Positions 1-10,100 of a stretch of 61,847 nucleotides of DNA are shown piece by piece. The DNA comes from an uncultured Pirellulaceae bacterium. GTDB lineage: Bacteria > Planctomycetota > Planctomycetia > Pirellulales > Pirellulaceae. Within the stretch, counting starts at the first letter, position 1. Each line of letters begins with the position of its first letter. The DNA lies in NCBI GenBank assembly GCA_905480545.1, contig CAJQQR010000127.1, forward strand, positions 1 through 61,847, in the 5' to 3' direction. A program made the translations under genes and the position numbers. Under the pieces are notes generated by a model. The model saw nothing but the letters and a program-made list of their open reading frames with translations, did no database searches and was not told the DNA's origin.

Positions 1-201
1 GTGTTCAAACGTTCAAAACTCAATTTGACGTGGATTGAATCTTTTCCCAAACCAGACGTCTTCAGTGAGTACAACTTCTTCGTCGAACTTCAAGGGCACC
101 GGGATGAGGTTCGTTTGCGCAACGCATTCAATCAACTTAAAAAGAAGACATCCTCGCTCTCTGTGCTGGGTTCGTACCCGGAATTTACCGGAAACGACTA
201 A
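1..201 (+). CDS. pheA: Prephenate dehydratase, C-terminal ACT domain (5' part outside window)
   Basis: Only the last 66 codons lie in the window. The GTG at base 1 is an internal codon, not a start. The fragment reads as the end of a prephenate dehydratase or chorismate mutase/prephenate dehydratase: LNLTWIESFP corresponds to the phenylalanine-binding ESRP motif of the ACT regulatory domain, followed by YNFFVELQGH and the terminal VLGSYP typical of the family. The enzyme converts prephenate to phenylpyruvate in phenylalanine synthesis, and the ACT domain gives feedback inhibition by phenylalanine. The Arg of ESRP is Phe here (ESFP), a minor departure. Whether a chorismate mutase domain is fused upstream cannot be seen. 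Confidence 0.85.
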   Translation: MFKRSKLNLTWIESFPKPDVFSEYNFFVELQGHRDEVRLRNAFNQLKKKTSSLSVLGSYPEFTGND

Positions 202-315
202 TGTGGCGAAACAGTTCCACGGCCTGCATCTAAGACTTCGAATGCGGCATGATACCAACCACACTGTTTTGCATACGATTTAACGAATTTTCAAAGGTCA
301 AAAAGAACTCAACCA

Positions 316-1215
316 ATGGAAGAACAAAAGACTTACTACCTGCTTCGAGGATTTATGCGATCAGGTACGAACTGGATCGGCAATCTACTGAATCTCCATC
401 CAGACATTTGTTGCACTGGCGAGTACCACCTCCACCGGTTGCATGCTGGCTTCGAAAAAATTTCGACACCGGGCCAAGATCCTGCAACAACCTTAATGTC
501 GAAAGCAATCAACTCAGAAGTCATTGAAGAATACGAAACATTCATAAAAAAACTGATCGATATCGGTTCACGAAACCCTGACAAGCCGACGGCCAGGATC
601 TTGGGCGATCGAACACCTTGCCCAATGAATGCAGTGATCTTGAGGGATGCGAAGCGAATCCATGTTGTTCGTGATGGTCGCGATTGCCTGGTTAGTTTGA
701 CGTTCCATTTCTTGCGTATGGGAAATACGGATTACCCGTTTGAAAATCTCCCGGCGATGAAAAGCAAACGAAAACGGTTTCAAAATCATCAAGAATACTT
801 CCGTCGCAATCCGCATGAACTGCTGGATCATGAGCGTTGGGTTCGGCAAAGGGCACGGCGTTGGGGGCAACGGTTTCTTCGAGATAGCCGTTTTATTAAG
901 AAACACTCCGGCGCAGTATTTCAATTGACTTACGAAAAACTTCATCATGAGACCGAAAAGCTCCGTGGCTTGATGTATCAGTTCCTGGGCGCCGATCCTT
1001 CGAAAGCCGCCCCCCTAAATGAGACAACGTCCGCCGGTTTCGATCGAGAGGATTTGAAGAGTCATTACCGAAAGGGTAGCATCGGAGATTGGAAACGGCA
1101 TTTTCATAAAGAGGCAAGGGTCTGGTTTGCAGAGGAAGCCGGTGACGCACTAATCGCCGCTGGCTACGAGCCAAATAATGACTGGGTGAATGTTGAACCC
1201 GAACCCAATCCGTAG
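316..1215 (+). CDS. Sulfotransferase domain protein
   Basis: A 299-residue cytoplasmic-type protein with no signal peptide. Near the N-terminus, RGFMRSGTNWIGNLLNLHPD matches the 5'-phosphosulfate-binding loop of PAPS-dependent sulfotransferases. HVVRDGRDCLVS, at about residues 115-126, matches the 3'-phosphate-binding motif with its conserved Arg and Ser. The family moves sulfate from PAPS to hydroxyl or amino groups of carbohydrates, lipids or small molecules; the acceptor cannot be told from sequence. Planctomycetes often carry many such genes. It sits 71 bases before an oxidoreductase of the sugar-dehydrogenase type on the same strand, which fits carbohydrate or surface-polymer modification, but that is inference. 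The start ATG follows a weak ribosome site. Confidence 0.85.
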   Translation: MEEQKTYYLLRGFMRSGTNWIGNLLNLHPDICCTGEYHLHRLHAGFEKISTPGQDPATTLMSKAINSEVIEEYETFIKKLIDIGSRNPDKPTARILGDRTPCPMNAVILRDAKRIHVVRDGRDCLVSLTFHFLRMGNTDYPFENLPAMKSKRKRFQNHQEYFRRNPHELLDHERWVRQRARRWGQRFLRDSRFIKKHSGAVFQLTYEKLHHETEKLRGLMYQFLGADPSKAAPLNETTSAGFDREDLKSHYRKGSIGDWKRHFHKEARVWFAEEAGDALIAAGYEPNNDWVNVEPEPNP

Positions 1216-1286
1216 AACAAAGATCCTTGCTTTGCCCTCACGTGAATCATTTTCAGCAAACCAAACCAAAGAAAGTTAAGAGAAAA

Positions 1287-2321
1287 ATGAAAGTTGGAAT
1301 CATCGGGATCGGGTTTATGGGGTGGATCCATTGGCTTGCCTATCAACGGGTTACCAATGCTACGGTTTCGGCGATTTGCTCTCGTGACGAGAAAAAACGA
1401 AGTGGAGACTGGTCCAATATCAAAGGCAACTTTGGCCCCCCCGGCGAACAGGTCGATTTGTCAAACGTAGCACCGTTCGAATCGTTTGAGGAGATGTTGA
1501 AATCGGATATCGATCTGGTCGATATTTGCTCGCCACCCCATTTACATGTTGAGCACTGCGTCGCTGCGATGGACGCGGGCAAGCATGTGTTTTGCGAAAA
1601 GCCGTTGGCTCTCAATGCAAAAGATTGTGAAACCATCGTTGCTGCGGCCGAAACAAACAAAGTGCAATTGTTTGTCGGGCACGTCTTACCCTTCTTTCCA
1701 GAATATGAATACGCCCGCTCGGTGATCGATTCAGGCAAGTATGGTGCAATCATCGGCGGGAGTTTTAAACGAATCATTTCCGATCCAACATGGATTTCTG
1801 ATTTTTACGACTTGAACAAGGTCGGAGGTCCGATGATCGATTTGCATGTCCATGATGCGCACTTGATAAGAATGCTGTTTGGCATGCCCGAACAAGTTTG
1901 CTCATTCGGCAGGATGCGAGGCGAAGCGGTCGAGTTTTGCAATTCGGTTTTCGATTTTGGTGATGCGAATTATTCGGTCGCGTCGACGTGTGGAGTCATC
2001 AACCAACAAGGTCGGCCATTTACGCACGGTTTTGAAATACACTTGGAACAGGCGACGATGAATTTCGAGTTTGCTGCGTTTAGCGATGCGGCTGAATCCT
2101 TGCCGTTCAAAATCTTGACTTCCGATGGCGAAGTCATTCGTCCAGAATTGAATGCCGGTGACGATATTGCAGGGTTCGAATCGGAAATCAAAGAGGTAAT
2201 GTCGAGCCTCGCGAGCGGGACAGACTCAAAAGTCCTTGGCGGCGAACTAGCCAAAGACGCCATCATCCTGGCTGAAAAACAAACGGAATCAGTGGGTGTC
2301 GGAAAGCCCATTGCGATTTGA
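1287..2321 (+). CDS. Gfo/Idh/MocA family oxidoreductase
   Basis: A 344-residue NAD(P)-dependent dehydrogenase. I chose ATG 1287 because the protein then begins directly with the Rossmann strand MKVGIIGIGFMGWIHW (GxGxxG-type loop); the frame is open 20 codons further up but that part looks non-coding. CEKPLAL, at about residues 110-116, is the family EKP motif with the catalytic Lys, and DLHVHDAHLIRML, near 195-207, is the conserved metal/His substrate-site segment. Family members oxidise sugars, inositols or related polyols, or reduce their keto forms. The substrate is unknown. No signal peptide or Tat motif is visible, unlike many planctomycete paralogues, so it is probably cytoplasmic. Confidence 0.88.
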   Translation: MKVGIIGIGFMGWIHWLAYQRVTNATVSAICSRDEKKRSGDWSNIKGNFGPPGEQVDLSNVAPFESFEEMLKSDIDLVDICSPPHLHVEHCVAAMDAGKHVFCEKPLALNAKDCETIVAAAETNKVQLFVGHVLPFFPEYEYARSVIDSGKYGAIIGGSFKRIISDPTWISDFYDLNKVGGPMIDLHVHDAHLIRMLFGMPEQVCSFGRMRGEAVEFCNSVFDFGDANYSVASTCGVINQQGRPFTHGFEIHLEQATMNFEFAAFSDAAESLPFKILTSDGEVIRPELNAGDDIAGFESEIKEVMSSLASGTDSKVLGGELAKDAIILAEKQTESVGVGKPIAI

Positions 2322-2418
2322 GCGAAGGTGCGCCTAACATTTGCTGGATTTAAAAAACTTTATATAACGAAACAGTGAATGGAAACCATTTGTTGCGACC
2401 GCATTTGGGGGGTAAAGA

Positions 2419-2667
2419 ATGAAGAGTTTGGCGTTTTTTCTTCTTTACTTTCTCGCGACTTTTGTTTCGAAGACATCGGCGTAATTTGAATACACAGAGG
2501 AGCAAAAAGATGGAATCCTGGTCAATCAAATTGATTCTCAGTTTCTCGACGTTGATTACTTACTGAATGAATTGGACGTCACCGACGACCAGAAAGATAA
2601 ACTCCCGAAAAAATTCGGCATCAAGCTTGAAGCCATGGAAGCAAAGGCCCGAAAAAAAAGAGATTGA
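2419..2667 (+). pseudogene. Small secreted protein gene interrupted by an in-frame TAA
   Basis: ATG 2419 follows a purine-rich site (GGGGGGTAAAGA) and encodes a signal peptide ending KTSA. The next codon is TAA (2482-2484). The same frame then runs open for 60 more codons, FEYTEEQKDGI to EAKARKKRD, ending at TGA 2665-2667. The downstream part is lysine/acid rich with a helical, protein-like pattern (LLNELDVTDDQKDKL) common in small secreted planctomycete proteins. The simplest reading is one nonsense mutation exactly at the expected signal-peptidase site. Alternatives are readthrough of TAA, or separate use of the downstream part from an unseen start; an ATG at 2510 is in another frame and reads only 18 codons. 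Family not recognised. Confidence 0.6.
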
Positions 2668-2933
2668 ATTTGACGTTCCCAAAATCCTTTGTTTAAAAGC
2701 CTGCTCATCGGGGTAATCGTTCAAAGCGTTTTGTGTTTCATCAAAACGTCAATCAAAAAAGACTTGTTATGCTGCGTCGGGCATTACCATCATGCCGTTT
2801 GACTAGCTTTAAAACGGTACAACTGCCCGCGGTGCTTGCCTTTGATTAGCATCGTCGATTTGCATCGTTTCCAAAAAGTTGCTAATCTCGTTTTGGTTAA
2901 CGAATCATCAGGGGCGATTCGTATGGAGACGAA

Positions 2934-3653
2934 ATGATGACACATATTTTTTGGCTTGGTCTTAATTCCGCCGTACTAAGCTCGTTACTCTTTATTTCAG
3001 TATCGTCTGGCGTTACAGATCCAACGAGCAGAAATGTTTTTGCAAAAAAACCTGTTGATGATTTAAAAACGCCGGTGCGGTCATTCATTTCGTACGATCG
3101 TGACATCTCGGCCTTTTTGCGCAATCAAGCGATTGCCCAGACTGAATTTGAACATGCGGCTGCGATTCGCGATCTTTGCACCTTAGCGATTGAAATCCGG
3201 TACGATCGACGATTCGAAAGGTCGGCGCGCATGCAAGTTCTGATGAAAAGAATCCGGTCTCGTTTAGATAAGATTGCCCAGAAAGAAGCGAAACGAATCA
3301 ACCGCTTGGAGACCAATGATATCCAGTTATTGGCACAGGAGGTTTCGCTGGAAGACAGCATCGATGATATGCTTTCGGACAATCTTGAGTTATCCGGTTT
3401 TGCATCAGGCGGCCCCCTGGCATTCTTTTCACAAACCTACGGTGCCAACGGCGGTGGAATCATACGCGCCAACGCCGATGATTTAATTCGCTTAATACAA
3501 AGCACAATCAGCCCAAGCTTTTGGGATGTCAACGGCGGCGTCGGTACGATTCAGTTTTACGCTCCACTCAACGCTTTAGTGATCCGCGCAACCGAAGACA
3601 TTCACTATCGCATCGGCGGATCGATCGGGCGGATGCACCGATTAAATCGCTAA
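2934..3653 (+). CDS. Secreted protein with C-terminal secretin-like module, function unknown
   Basis: A 239-residue protein with an N-terminal signal-like hydrophobic segment (about residues 5-25). Residues 40-150 are charged and helical, with many Arg/Lys. The C-terminal ~60 residues (DDLIRLIQSTISPSFW, then NGGVGTIQFY, NALVIRATEDIH) match, motif for motif, modules found twice in the exported protein at 30225-31916 (LLQNSVDSQSW, TTGGPGTL; TQVNPDTW, SGAFGTID). The shared order is: helix, S/D-x-W, a Gly-rich turn followed by GT, a beta strand, then a T-x-x-x-H/R helix. That resembles the N-domain folds of secretins. It probably acts in the cell envelope. ATG 2937 is an equally possible start. 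It converges on prpC with only 8 bases between the stops. Confidence 0.7.
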   Translation: MMTHIFWLGLNSAVLSSLLFISVSSGVTDPTSRNVFAKKPVDDLKTPVRSFISYDRDISAFLRNQAIAQTEFEHAAAIRDLCTLAIEIRYDRRFERSARMQVLMKRIRSRLDKIAQKEAKRINRLETNDIQLLAQEVSLEDSIDDMLSDNLELSGFASGGPLAFFSQTYGANGGGIIRANADDLIRLIQSTISPSFWDVNGGVGTIQFYAPLNALVIRATEDIHYRIGGSIGRMHRLNR

Positions 3654-3661
3654 AAAGTTCC

Positions 3662-4807
3662 TCACCGCGATTGGATGTCCGGCACCTTTCTCAATTCCGG
3701 TCCAATGTATTCTGCGTTGGGCCGGATGATTCGATTGTCTGAGCGTTGCTCGAAAACATGTGCGCACCAACCAGCGGTTCGCGACATCACAAAGATCGGT
3801 GTAAATAGCTTGGTGGGGATATTCATAAAATGGTACGCCGATGCATGAAAGAAATCCGCGTTGCAAAACAACTTCTTCTCCCTCCACATCACTTCCTCAC
3901 AGCGAACAGACACTGGGTAAAGGAGAGTATCGCCAACTGATTCAGCCAGCTTTTCGGCCCATTGTTTGATGATTCCATTTCGCGGATCCGATTCGCGGTA
4001 AACGGCGTGTCCGAACCCCATGATTTTTTCTTTGCGGCTCAACATCCCCATGATTTCTGATTCAGCCTCATCAGGCGATGTCCATTTTTCGATCATGTCC
4101 ATGGCCGCTTCGTTGGCGCCACCGTGGAGTGGTCCGCGAAGCGACCCGATTGCGCCGGTGATGCAGCTATGCAAGTCCGAAAGCGTTGAAGCACAAACTC
4201 GAGCCGTGAACGTTGATGCATTAAACTCATGCTCGGCATAGAGAATCAATGAAACATTCATGACTTGTTCATGCAATTCGGCTGGTTCTTCGCCGGATAG
4301 CAATTTGAGAAAATGGCCGCCGATTGTTTTCGCGCCGGTGTTCATTTCGATCCGGACTTGGTCATGCGAAAAACGATACCAGTACGTCACCATTCCGGGC
4401 AACGTCGCCAGCAATCGAATTGCAATGTCTTTCTGGCTGCCAAACGTCGTTTCGGTTTCAATATTTCCAAGCATTGAAACGCCGGTCCGCATCACATCCA
4501 TCGGATGCGCCGATGCGGGAATCCGTTCGAGCACCTCCTTCAACGCGTCGGGCAATTCGCGTTGCTCCGCAAGCTGCGTACAAAAATCATCAAGCTGTGT
4601 TTGGTTTGGCAAATCGCCATTGAGCAGCAAAAAAGCGACCTCTTCGAATATGCATTTTTCTGCCAAATCCTGAACGTCGTAACCACAGTACGTTAAACCC
4701 GAATGTCCGTTTGCGGCAACGGTGCACAACGCCGTTTTGCCGGCAACTTGGCCTCGGAGGCCCGCTGTGTTTGCCGGCTTCTTTGCCGCATCAATGGATT
4801 CGCTCAT
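3662..4807 (-). CDS. prpC: 2-methylcitrate synthase (citrate synthase family)
   Basis: A 381-residue citrate synthase-fold enzyme. Catalytic segments are complete: GPLHGGANEA (His), GFGHAVYRESDPR (His) and NADFFHASAYHFM (Asp). The last, together with FTPIFVMSRTAGW and the following EQR-NRIIRP segment, is typical of the propionyl-CoA-using PrpC type rather than housekeeping GltA. It condenses propionyl-CoA with oxaloacetate, the first step of the methylcitrate cycle. It lies 14 bases downstream of prpB on the same strand, so the two are probably cotranscribed. No methylcitrate dehydratase (prpD or acnD/prpF) is in the window, so the pathway must be completed elsewhere. A short, low-complexity N-terminus (about 15 residues) precedes the conserved core. 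Confidence 0.92.
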   Translation of the reverse strand: MSESIDAAKKPANTAGLRGQVAGKTALCTVAANGHSGLTYCGYDVQDLAEKCIFEEVAFLLLNGDLPNQTQLDDFCTQLAEQRELPDALKEVLERIPASAHPMDVMRTGVSMLGNIETETTFGSQKDIAIRLLATLPGMVTYWYRFSHDQVRIEMNTGAKTIGGHFLKLLSGEEPAELHEQVMNVSLILYAEHEFNASTFTARVCASTLSDLHSCITGAIGSLRGPLHGGANEAAMDMIEKWTSPDEAESEIMGMLSRKEKIMGFGHAVYRESDPRNGIIKQWAEKLAESVGDTLLYPVSVRCEEVMWREKKLFCNADFFHASAYHFMNIPTKLFTPIFVMSRTAGWCAHVFEQRSDNRIIRPNAEYIGPELRKVPDIQSR

Positions 4808-4821
4808 GATCAGTTTTTCCG

Positions 4822-5706
4822 TTATTCTTTGTTGGAGTTTCCAAAAAGTGTATCCAACTTTTTTTCAAAGTCGTAATAGCCAAGGTATTGATAAAGCTCG
4901 TCGCGAGTCTGCATTTTCGGCAGAAGTTGCTTTTGGTCACCGACATCTCGGATTTGCGTGTAAACTTCTTCAGCGATTTTGTTCATCGCACGAACCGCAG
5001 TCAATGGATATAAAATCATATCAACATTCGCTGATACGAGTTCATCTTTTGTGAAAAGGGGTGTTACACCGAACTCCGTCATGTTCGCCAACAACGGCCC
5101 CTGAACGGTTTGCTTAAATTGTCTGTACTCGTCCAGTGATGACATTGCTTCGGCGAAAATTCCGTCAGCACCAGCTTCCAAGTACATTGCCGATCGTTCG
5201 ATTGCCGCCTCAACCCCCTCTGTCGAGTAAGCATCAGTCCTTGCCAAGATGAAAAAACTGTCGTCCGTTTTCGCATCGACGGCAGCCTTAATTCGGTCAC
5301 ACATTTCATTGAGTGAAACCAGCTCTTTATTGGGACGATGACCACAACGCTTTTGAAAGACCTGATCTTCGATATGAACCGCTGCGACACCGGCTGCGGT
5401 CATTTGCTTGATCGTTCTGGCAATGTTGAATGCACCGCCCCAACCTGTATCGATATCGACCATCAAGGGAGTCTCCACCGCCGCCGTTATCCTTCGAGCG
5501 TCCTCAATGACATCGTTCAGCGATGTGATACCCAAATCTGGTAGACCATAAGACGCATTGGCACATGCGCCACCCGAAATGTAAACCGCCCGATGACCAA
5601 TTTGAGAAGCCATCATAGCGGTATACGCGTTGATGGTTCCAACAATTTGGAGTGGCTTGCTGCTTTCGAGAGCTTGTCGGAAAAGTCGTCCCGCAGATCG
5701 ATTCAT
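4822..5706 (-). CDS. prpB: Methylisocitrate lyase
   Basis: A 294-residue member of the isocitrate lyase/PEP mutase superfamily. It cleaves 2-methylisocitrate to pyruvate and succinate, the last step of the methylcitrate cycle. Diagnostic features are [15 protein letters not shown] near the N-terminus, the Mg-binding VDIDTGWGG, the catalytic loop KRCGHRPNK with its Cys, [10 protein letters not shown], and [12 protein letters not shown]; the last two follow PrpB very closely. I start at ATG 5706 (MNRSAG), which matches the normal family N-terminus; the frame continues open upstream only to a TTG. The ribosome site is weak (A-rich). It is first in a two-gene unit with prpC, 14 bases apart. Confidence 0.93.
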   Translation of the reverse strand: MNRSAGRLFRQALESSKPLQIVGTINAYTAMMASQIGHRAVYISGGACANASYGLPDLGITSLNDVIEDARRITAAVETPLMVDIDTGWGGAFNIARTIKQMTAAGVAAVHIEDQVFQKRCGHRPNKELVSLNEMCDRIKAAVDAKTDDSFFILARTDAYSTEGVEAAIERSAMYLEAGADGIFAEAMSSLDEYRQFKQTVQGPLLANMTEFGVTPLFTKDELVSANVDMILYPLTAVRAMNKIAEEVYTQIRDVGDQKQLLPKMQTRDELYQYLGYYDFEKKLDTLFGNSNKE

Positions 5707-6371
5707 TTTTTTATCGCATATAAGGCCGGTGAAGACCCGCAATCTAAGCTATTTTTTCTACGCAGATAAGCAGCGATGTTTTTTGTATGGAAGACGCGTC
5801 ACGAAAGTGGACTCATCTCGAGGAACCCTGTTTGCCTCTACCCTGCTCTATCGAGCACAGGACCAGAGCAATTAGATCCCAGGAAATCAGCTGTCGCCGA
5901 ACATTGGGTTGCCTTTTACATCACGGGTCAAATCGAACCTGTAATACGACCTTGCTCTAAACTTCGACGAGAGTCCTACCTTTCAAATCACCACCAAAAA
6001 GTAGCAAGCGCTGTTTCCCTGGGGAAAGCGGATGCTGCCAAATCTATTATTTTTCGCCTTGTTTTCGTCGTTATCGAACTCTGCATTCATCCTCGCCTTC
6101 AACCAACTCATACACCAAATCAGGTTGTTGTGGCGGCAGACCAGTTAGATCGCAAACGGTGACTCACCAGCGGCAGCAATGCCAACCAATCTGCCGTCAG
6201 CTGTTGTCCCGATCGCTGGATTTATTTGTCGCATTGACCAGCTCAACGGCTTTCGAACAACAAGGCTGACACCGATGCGGATCATTCGAGAATTAGCACG
6301 TGGGATGGCGAGACCTTCTATCGAATGACCGGCACTCGTAGGTCCTGCCTGGCCCAAGGCCAAGAAACGCC
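5707..6371. other. Long spacer without a convincing gene
   Basis: The span between the prpB start and the hairpin at 6372. It should hold the prpBC promoter on the minus strand, but I cannot pick out a clear -35/-10 pair. Reading frames exist at 5776-6162 (plus) and 6145-6435 (minus), but neither looks like protein, and the second runs through the terminator hairpin. A GGTTCGAT-like stretch near 5930-5945 does not sit in a tRNA-shaped context. Confidence 0.5.
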
Positions 6372-6399
6372 AAAAGCCGTCCTCAACGGGGCGGCTTTT
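6372..6399 (-). terminator. Hairpin terminator, probably bidirectional
   Basis: AAAAGCCGTCC-TCAAC-GGGGCGGCTTTT forms a stem of about 10 pairs, including one G-U, with A and T flanks, so it has T-runs on both strands. It lies about 50 bases past the stop of the small lipoprotein gene on the minus strand, the right place to end that transcript. Confidence 0.65.
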
Positions 6400-6449
6400 G
6401 ACAACTATATCATCGGTGCATCTTTTTGGAATCACTCCCAGAAAGTGTG

Positions 6450-6683
6450 CTAGTTTTCGTTCAAAGCTTGTTCTGCCTTGTAGTTCTCCAAGGCGTTGGC
6501 TTCGTTCTGCAGTTTAAATTCCGCACCAGGTGGGAAATATTGCAAATCGTCATGCAGATAGTGAGCACTTGGAAGAAGCTGACCACCAACAGAAATTTGG
6601 CATCCGGTTGCGAAGCATCCAATCGCAAGGCAAAACCCACATGCAGTGAGTTGTAGTGTTCTAATGTATGATTTGGACTTCAT
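6450..6683 (-). CDS. Small lipoprotein of a planctomycete-type family
   Basis: A 77-residue precursor. From ATG 6683 (preceded by a GGAG ribosome site) the signal sequence runs to a lipobox-like FATGC at about residues 24-28, so the mature protein would be a lipid-anchored chain of about 50 residues beginning with Cys. The mature part reads CQISVGGQLLPSAHYL, then DDLQYFPPGAEFKLQNEA and a helical, Ala/Glu-rich tail. From memory, similar short proteins with a GGQ-LPS--YL-DD-QYF-PG-EFKL pattern occur widely in planctomycetes; function unknown. It is a single gene ended by the hairpin at 6372. The upstream spacer to 7177 probably carries its promoter; I see no clear core elements. Confidence 0.75.
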   Translation of the reverse strand: MKSKSYIRTLQLTACGFCLAIGCFATGCQISVGGQLLPSAHYLHDDLQYFPPGAEFKLQNEANALENYKAEQALNEN

Positions 6684-7176
6684 GTCGTTGACTCCGTCGC
6701 CCCGTTTGGGTGTCCTGATCGGTAAACCTGCGAAATTCAATTGTGCGAATAATCGTAATATTCGTTACAAATGTTATCGGACCGGAACCGCGTCGACTTT
6801 GGCGGAAAAAACAAAAAAGCTGTTCTAAATCCTCGGGCTTGAGGCTGAATTTGCCTTTCCATTCGCCAAAACATGAGAAAACGATTATTCTGAAGCCATC
6901 CTTATGTTGATGTCGTTGGGCCAGCGTAAACGACATTTCCCGCTTTTTTCGAGCCGGTGCTCCTTGGTCGCTCACTTATTTATGGATTGAAAGTGCGTGA
7001 AAACAGAGGGTTTCGGTTCGGTGTGGGTCATTGCTCTTAATCGCCTAATTTTTCAAGAGAAAAATAAGTGACCAATGAATCGCGGCCAGAGAAATGAAGA
7101 AGGAGCAGCTGATTGCCAGATTCCACACGGAATGCTGCAACGACGAAACGGCAAAATTCTAACGAGAAATTTCGAT

Positions 7177-10100
7177 ATGACCATGCAAGCAAGTCATTGC
7201 TATCGCCTAGCAAAACAAGTTCAAAACTTGGTTTCCGCACACCTTCTTTTTCTCTTCTCATTTGGATGGACGGCGACGCCCATCACGGCGGAGGCCCAGA
7301 GCAGCGCGCTTCCGACTCAAAACTATTACAACGCGTTGGGGCTGTACAACAGAGACAACTTGAACTCTGCCCTGCGGCAATTTGATCGTGCGTCAAGCGG
7401 TTACAAAATTTTGACAGCCAACGGAGAGCGACTTTTTGCCGACGCGGTTTGCTCGTTAACGATGAAGGGTGAGTGCTATTACAAGGCCGGCAAAATTGCG
7501 GAGGCGCAAGGGTGTTATCGTTTGGCACTAGATATGTATATGACCAACATCAACTTGCTCGATTCGGTCACCTTCCCTGCATCAATGGAAAAAGATGAAA
7601 ACGCAATCGCTCAGGCGAGAATCAATTGGGGAAAAACAACTCGCAGCGGTTTGATCGGTCTTGTCCGGAATGTCCAGGTTCAGTTCGGTAGCCAGGAAGA
7701 ATACAACCGAGCACTCCAGAATGGTGGAGTCGTCCGACGCCCTGAGCAGCGAATTGTCAATGTCGTCGAAATCATGCGTTGTGCAGCGCTTGCGATGGCA
7801 CGACGGCGTGAAATTTTCGGACCGCTCACCAAACATGCCCCCTACAGTCGAACACTGGTTTCGACTTTGCAAAAGCAACCGCTAATCAATCATCCGTACT
7901 CACAAGCATGGTCACAACTGCTTCATGGAATGGCCCTTGCGTCGATGAAAGACTACGACCGTGCGGCGAAGATCATTCTATCGGCCGCTCAAGCCAAAGG
8001 TTTTGATCATCCACTAACGCCGATTGCATTGTTTGAGCTTGCGAATCTTAATCAGGAGGCAGGCAATCTCAAGGCAGCGGCACAGCTGTATTTGGAAACA
8101 ACTTTCTCGGCGGCAATCTTCAATCAATGGGATTTGTTGTCTCAAGCGTTTCAACGCGGACTAAGAGTTCATCTTCTTTCGGGAAACAAGGGTGAATACC
8201 AGCCTCTAGCATTGATCTTGCAGGGCGATCTTTTCCGAAGGCTACCCGATTCAGTTCAATGCAATTTATTGCTCCTTGGCGCAGAGTCGCAAATCGAGAA
8301 CGGATTAGGCCAACAGGCGCTGACATTCTTAAATTCAGCGAAAAAGTTGATTAATAAAGACTTACAACGAAGCGAACTGGCGGCTCGCTATTTCTTTCAT
8401 CTGGCGCAGGTGAATGCACTTGCAGCAAATACTCCCGACAGCATGGCCAACGCCAGAACAGGGTTTCAAACCTATGTAACTTCAAGCAAGCGTCTTTTCC
8501 AAATCACCGCGGCCTACGAGATGGACCTTGCAAGTGCGTATACGGAGCGGACAGCAGGCGTCATTTACAACGAACTCTTGAACGAACCGACTGCCGCCGA
8601 CTGGCTTGCCTCCCCCCTTGAGGCGTTTACATTTTTGCTTTCTCCAATTCAAGATGCGCGTTTGCGATGGTTTCAAATCGCGATGAATCGCAAAGAATAT
8701 GAGAAAGCGATGGAAATTGCTGATAACGTTCGGCGGTTTCAATTTTACAACTCGATGCCGCTCGGTGGGCGATTACTTGCATTCCGCTGGATGATGGAGG
8801 CACCTGAAACAATGCTCTCCAAGGAAGCCGTCGAACAACGGAAAATCTTCAACGTAGCTCATCCGAATTATGCGGGGCTATCCACAGCCGCGTCCAATAT
8901 TGAGACTCAATTACGAAAAATCGATGGGGTACCGGAATTGTCCACCGATGAAGGAAAATTGCAAATCAATTTGGTCAATGAGCTGACGAAGAATTCGATG
9001 CAACGGGAGCTACTCCTCATCAACGCTTCATTGAAGCGAAACCCAGCACCGATGAGCTTCCCGCCAAGATTAGACTTTGGTGAACTTCAAAAGCGAATGA
9101 ATCCTAAGCAGGCGGCATGGATCTTTTTTGCCCAAGGAAAAGTCTTTTATTCTTTTATTCTGACAAAGGATTCCTACAAGCTTGAGAAAATGGTTCCAAT
9201 CAGTTCTGTCAAACGGTACTTGCCGATTCTCTTGAAGAAGATGGGAAACATTGGGCCACGTTTGGCGTCGGTTTCCCAAAAGGTTCTGGAATCCGATGGA
9301 TGGAAAGAACCTGCCATGAAATTGATGGAAATCCTGCAACCGAAGTCGATGGACTGGGAACAGTATGACGAACTGGTCATCGTGCCCGATGGAATGCTTT
9401 GGTACCTTCCATTCGATGCCCTTCAAGTTGGAAAGCAGGGAATGACCGAACATCTTGCAGCTAAGGTGGCGATTCGATACGCACCCACCGTTTCCACAAT
9501 TGTTCCAGATCGACGAAAAATCCGACCTCAAACCAACACCACCGTCGTCGCCGGGCGTTTGGTTCGAGGACAAGACCCGGAAGTAAACCAGACCGAATTA
9601 ACAAAGCTGCAGAAAGTCCTACCGTCGGCTTCGATATTGAATAAGAAAATCGGTTTCGATTCGGCATCCTATTCCAGCCAAATCGACACACTCGTCATTT
9701 GGGATGAAATTGAGCAAGCGGAAAGGATCGCTGGTTTTGAATGGTCGCCGTTGCAGGTCGACAAGGGAGCCCCCCGAAGTAACGTCGGGGCATGGATGTC
9801 TCTTCCGTTCTACGGACCGGAGCAGTACATCATTCCCGGCTTCAACACAGCGGCTGGAAGCGGAAAAATCTCCGGCAACGGAAATGAAATCTTCTTGACC
9901 GTATGTGGAATGATGGCATGCGGCGCAAGGACGGTTTTACTTTCGCGATGGGCGGTTGGGGGTGAAAACGATTTCAATTTAACACGGGAATTTCTAGCAG
10001 AGCTTAAGAACGACTCGGCCGCTCAAGCATGGCGGCGGGCTCGCGAGCTCTCCATGTTAAATGACATCAATCCCGATCGAGAACCGCGAATTCGCTCAAT

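Noticed and set aside
5920..5950. GGTTCGAT stretch like a tRNA T-loop
   Set aside because: Flanks do not pair as a T-stem, and no acceptor or anticodon arm is found.
5776..6162. 128-codon frame, plus strand
   Set aside because: No family features, poor composition, no ribosome site; probably chance.
6145..6435. 96-codon frame, minus strand
   Set aside because: It runs through the terminator hairpin at 6372-6399; composition is not protein-like and no ribosome site is present.
6661..6975. 104-codon frame, minus strand
   Set aside because: The middle reads somewhat like protein, but it overlaps the lipoprotein gene's start and its ribosome site, and its C-terminal third is random-looking.
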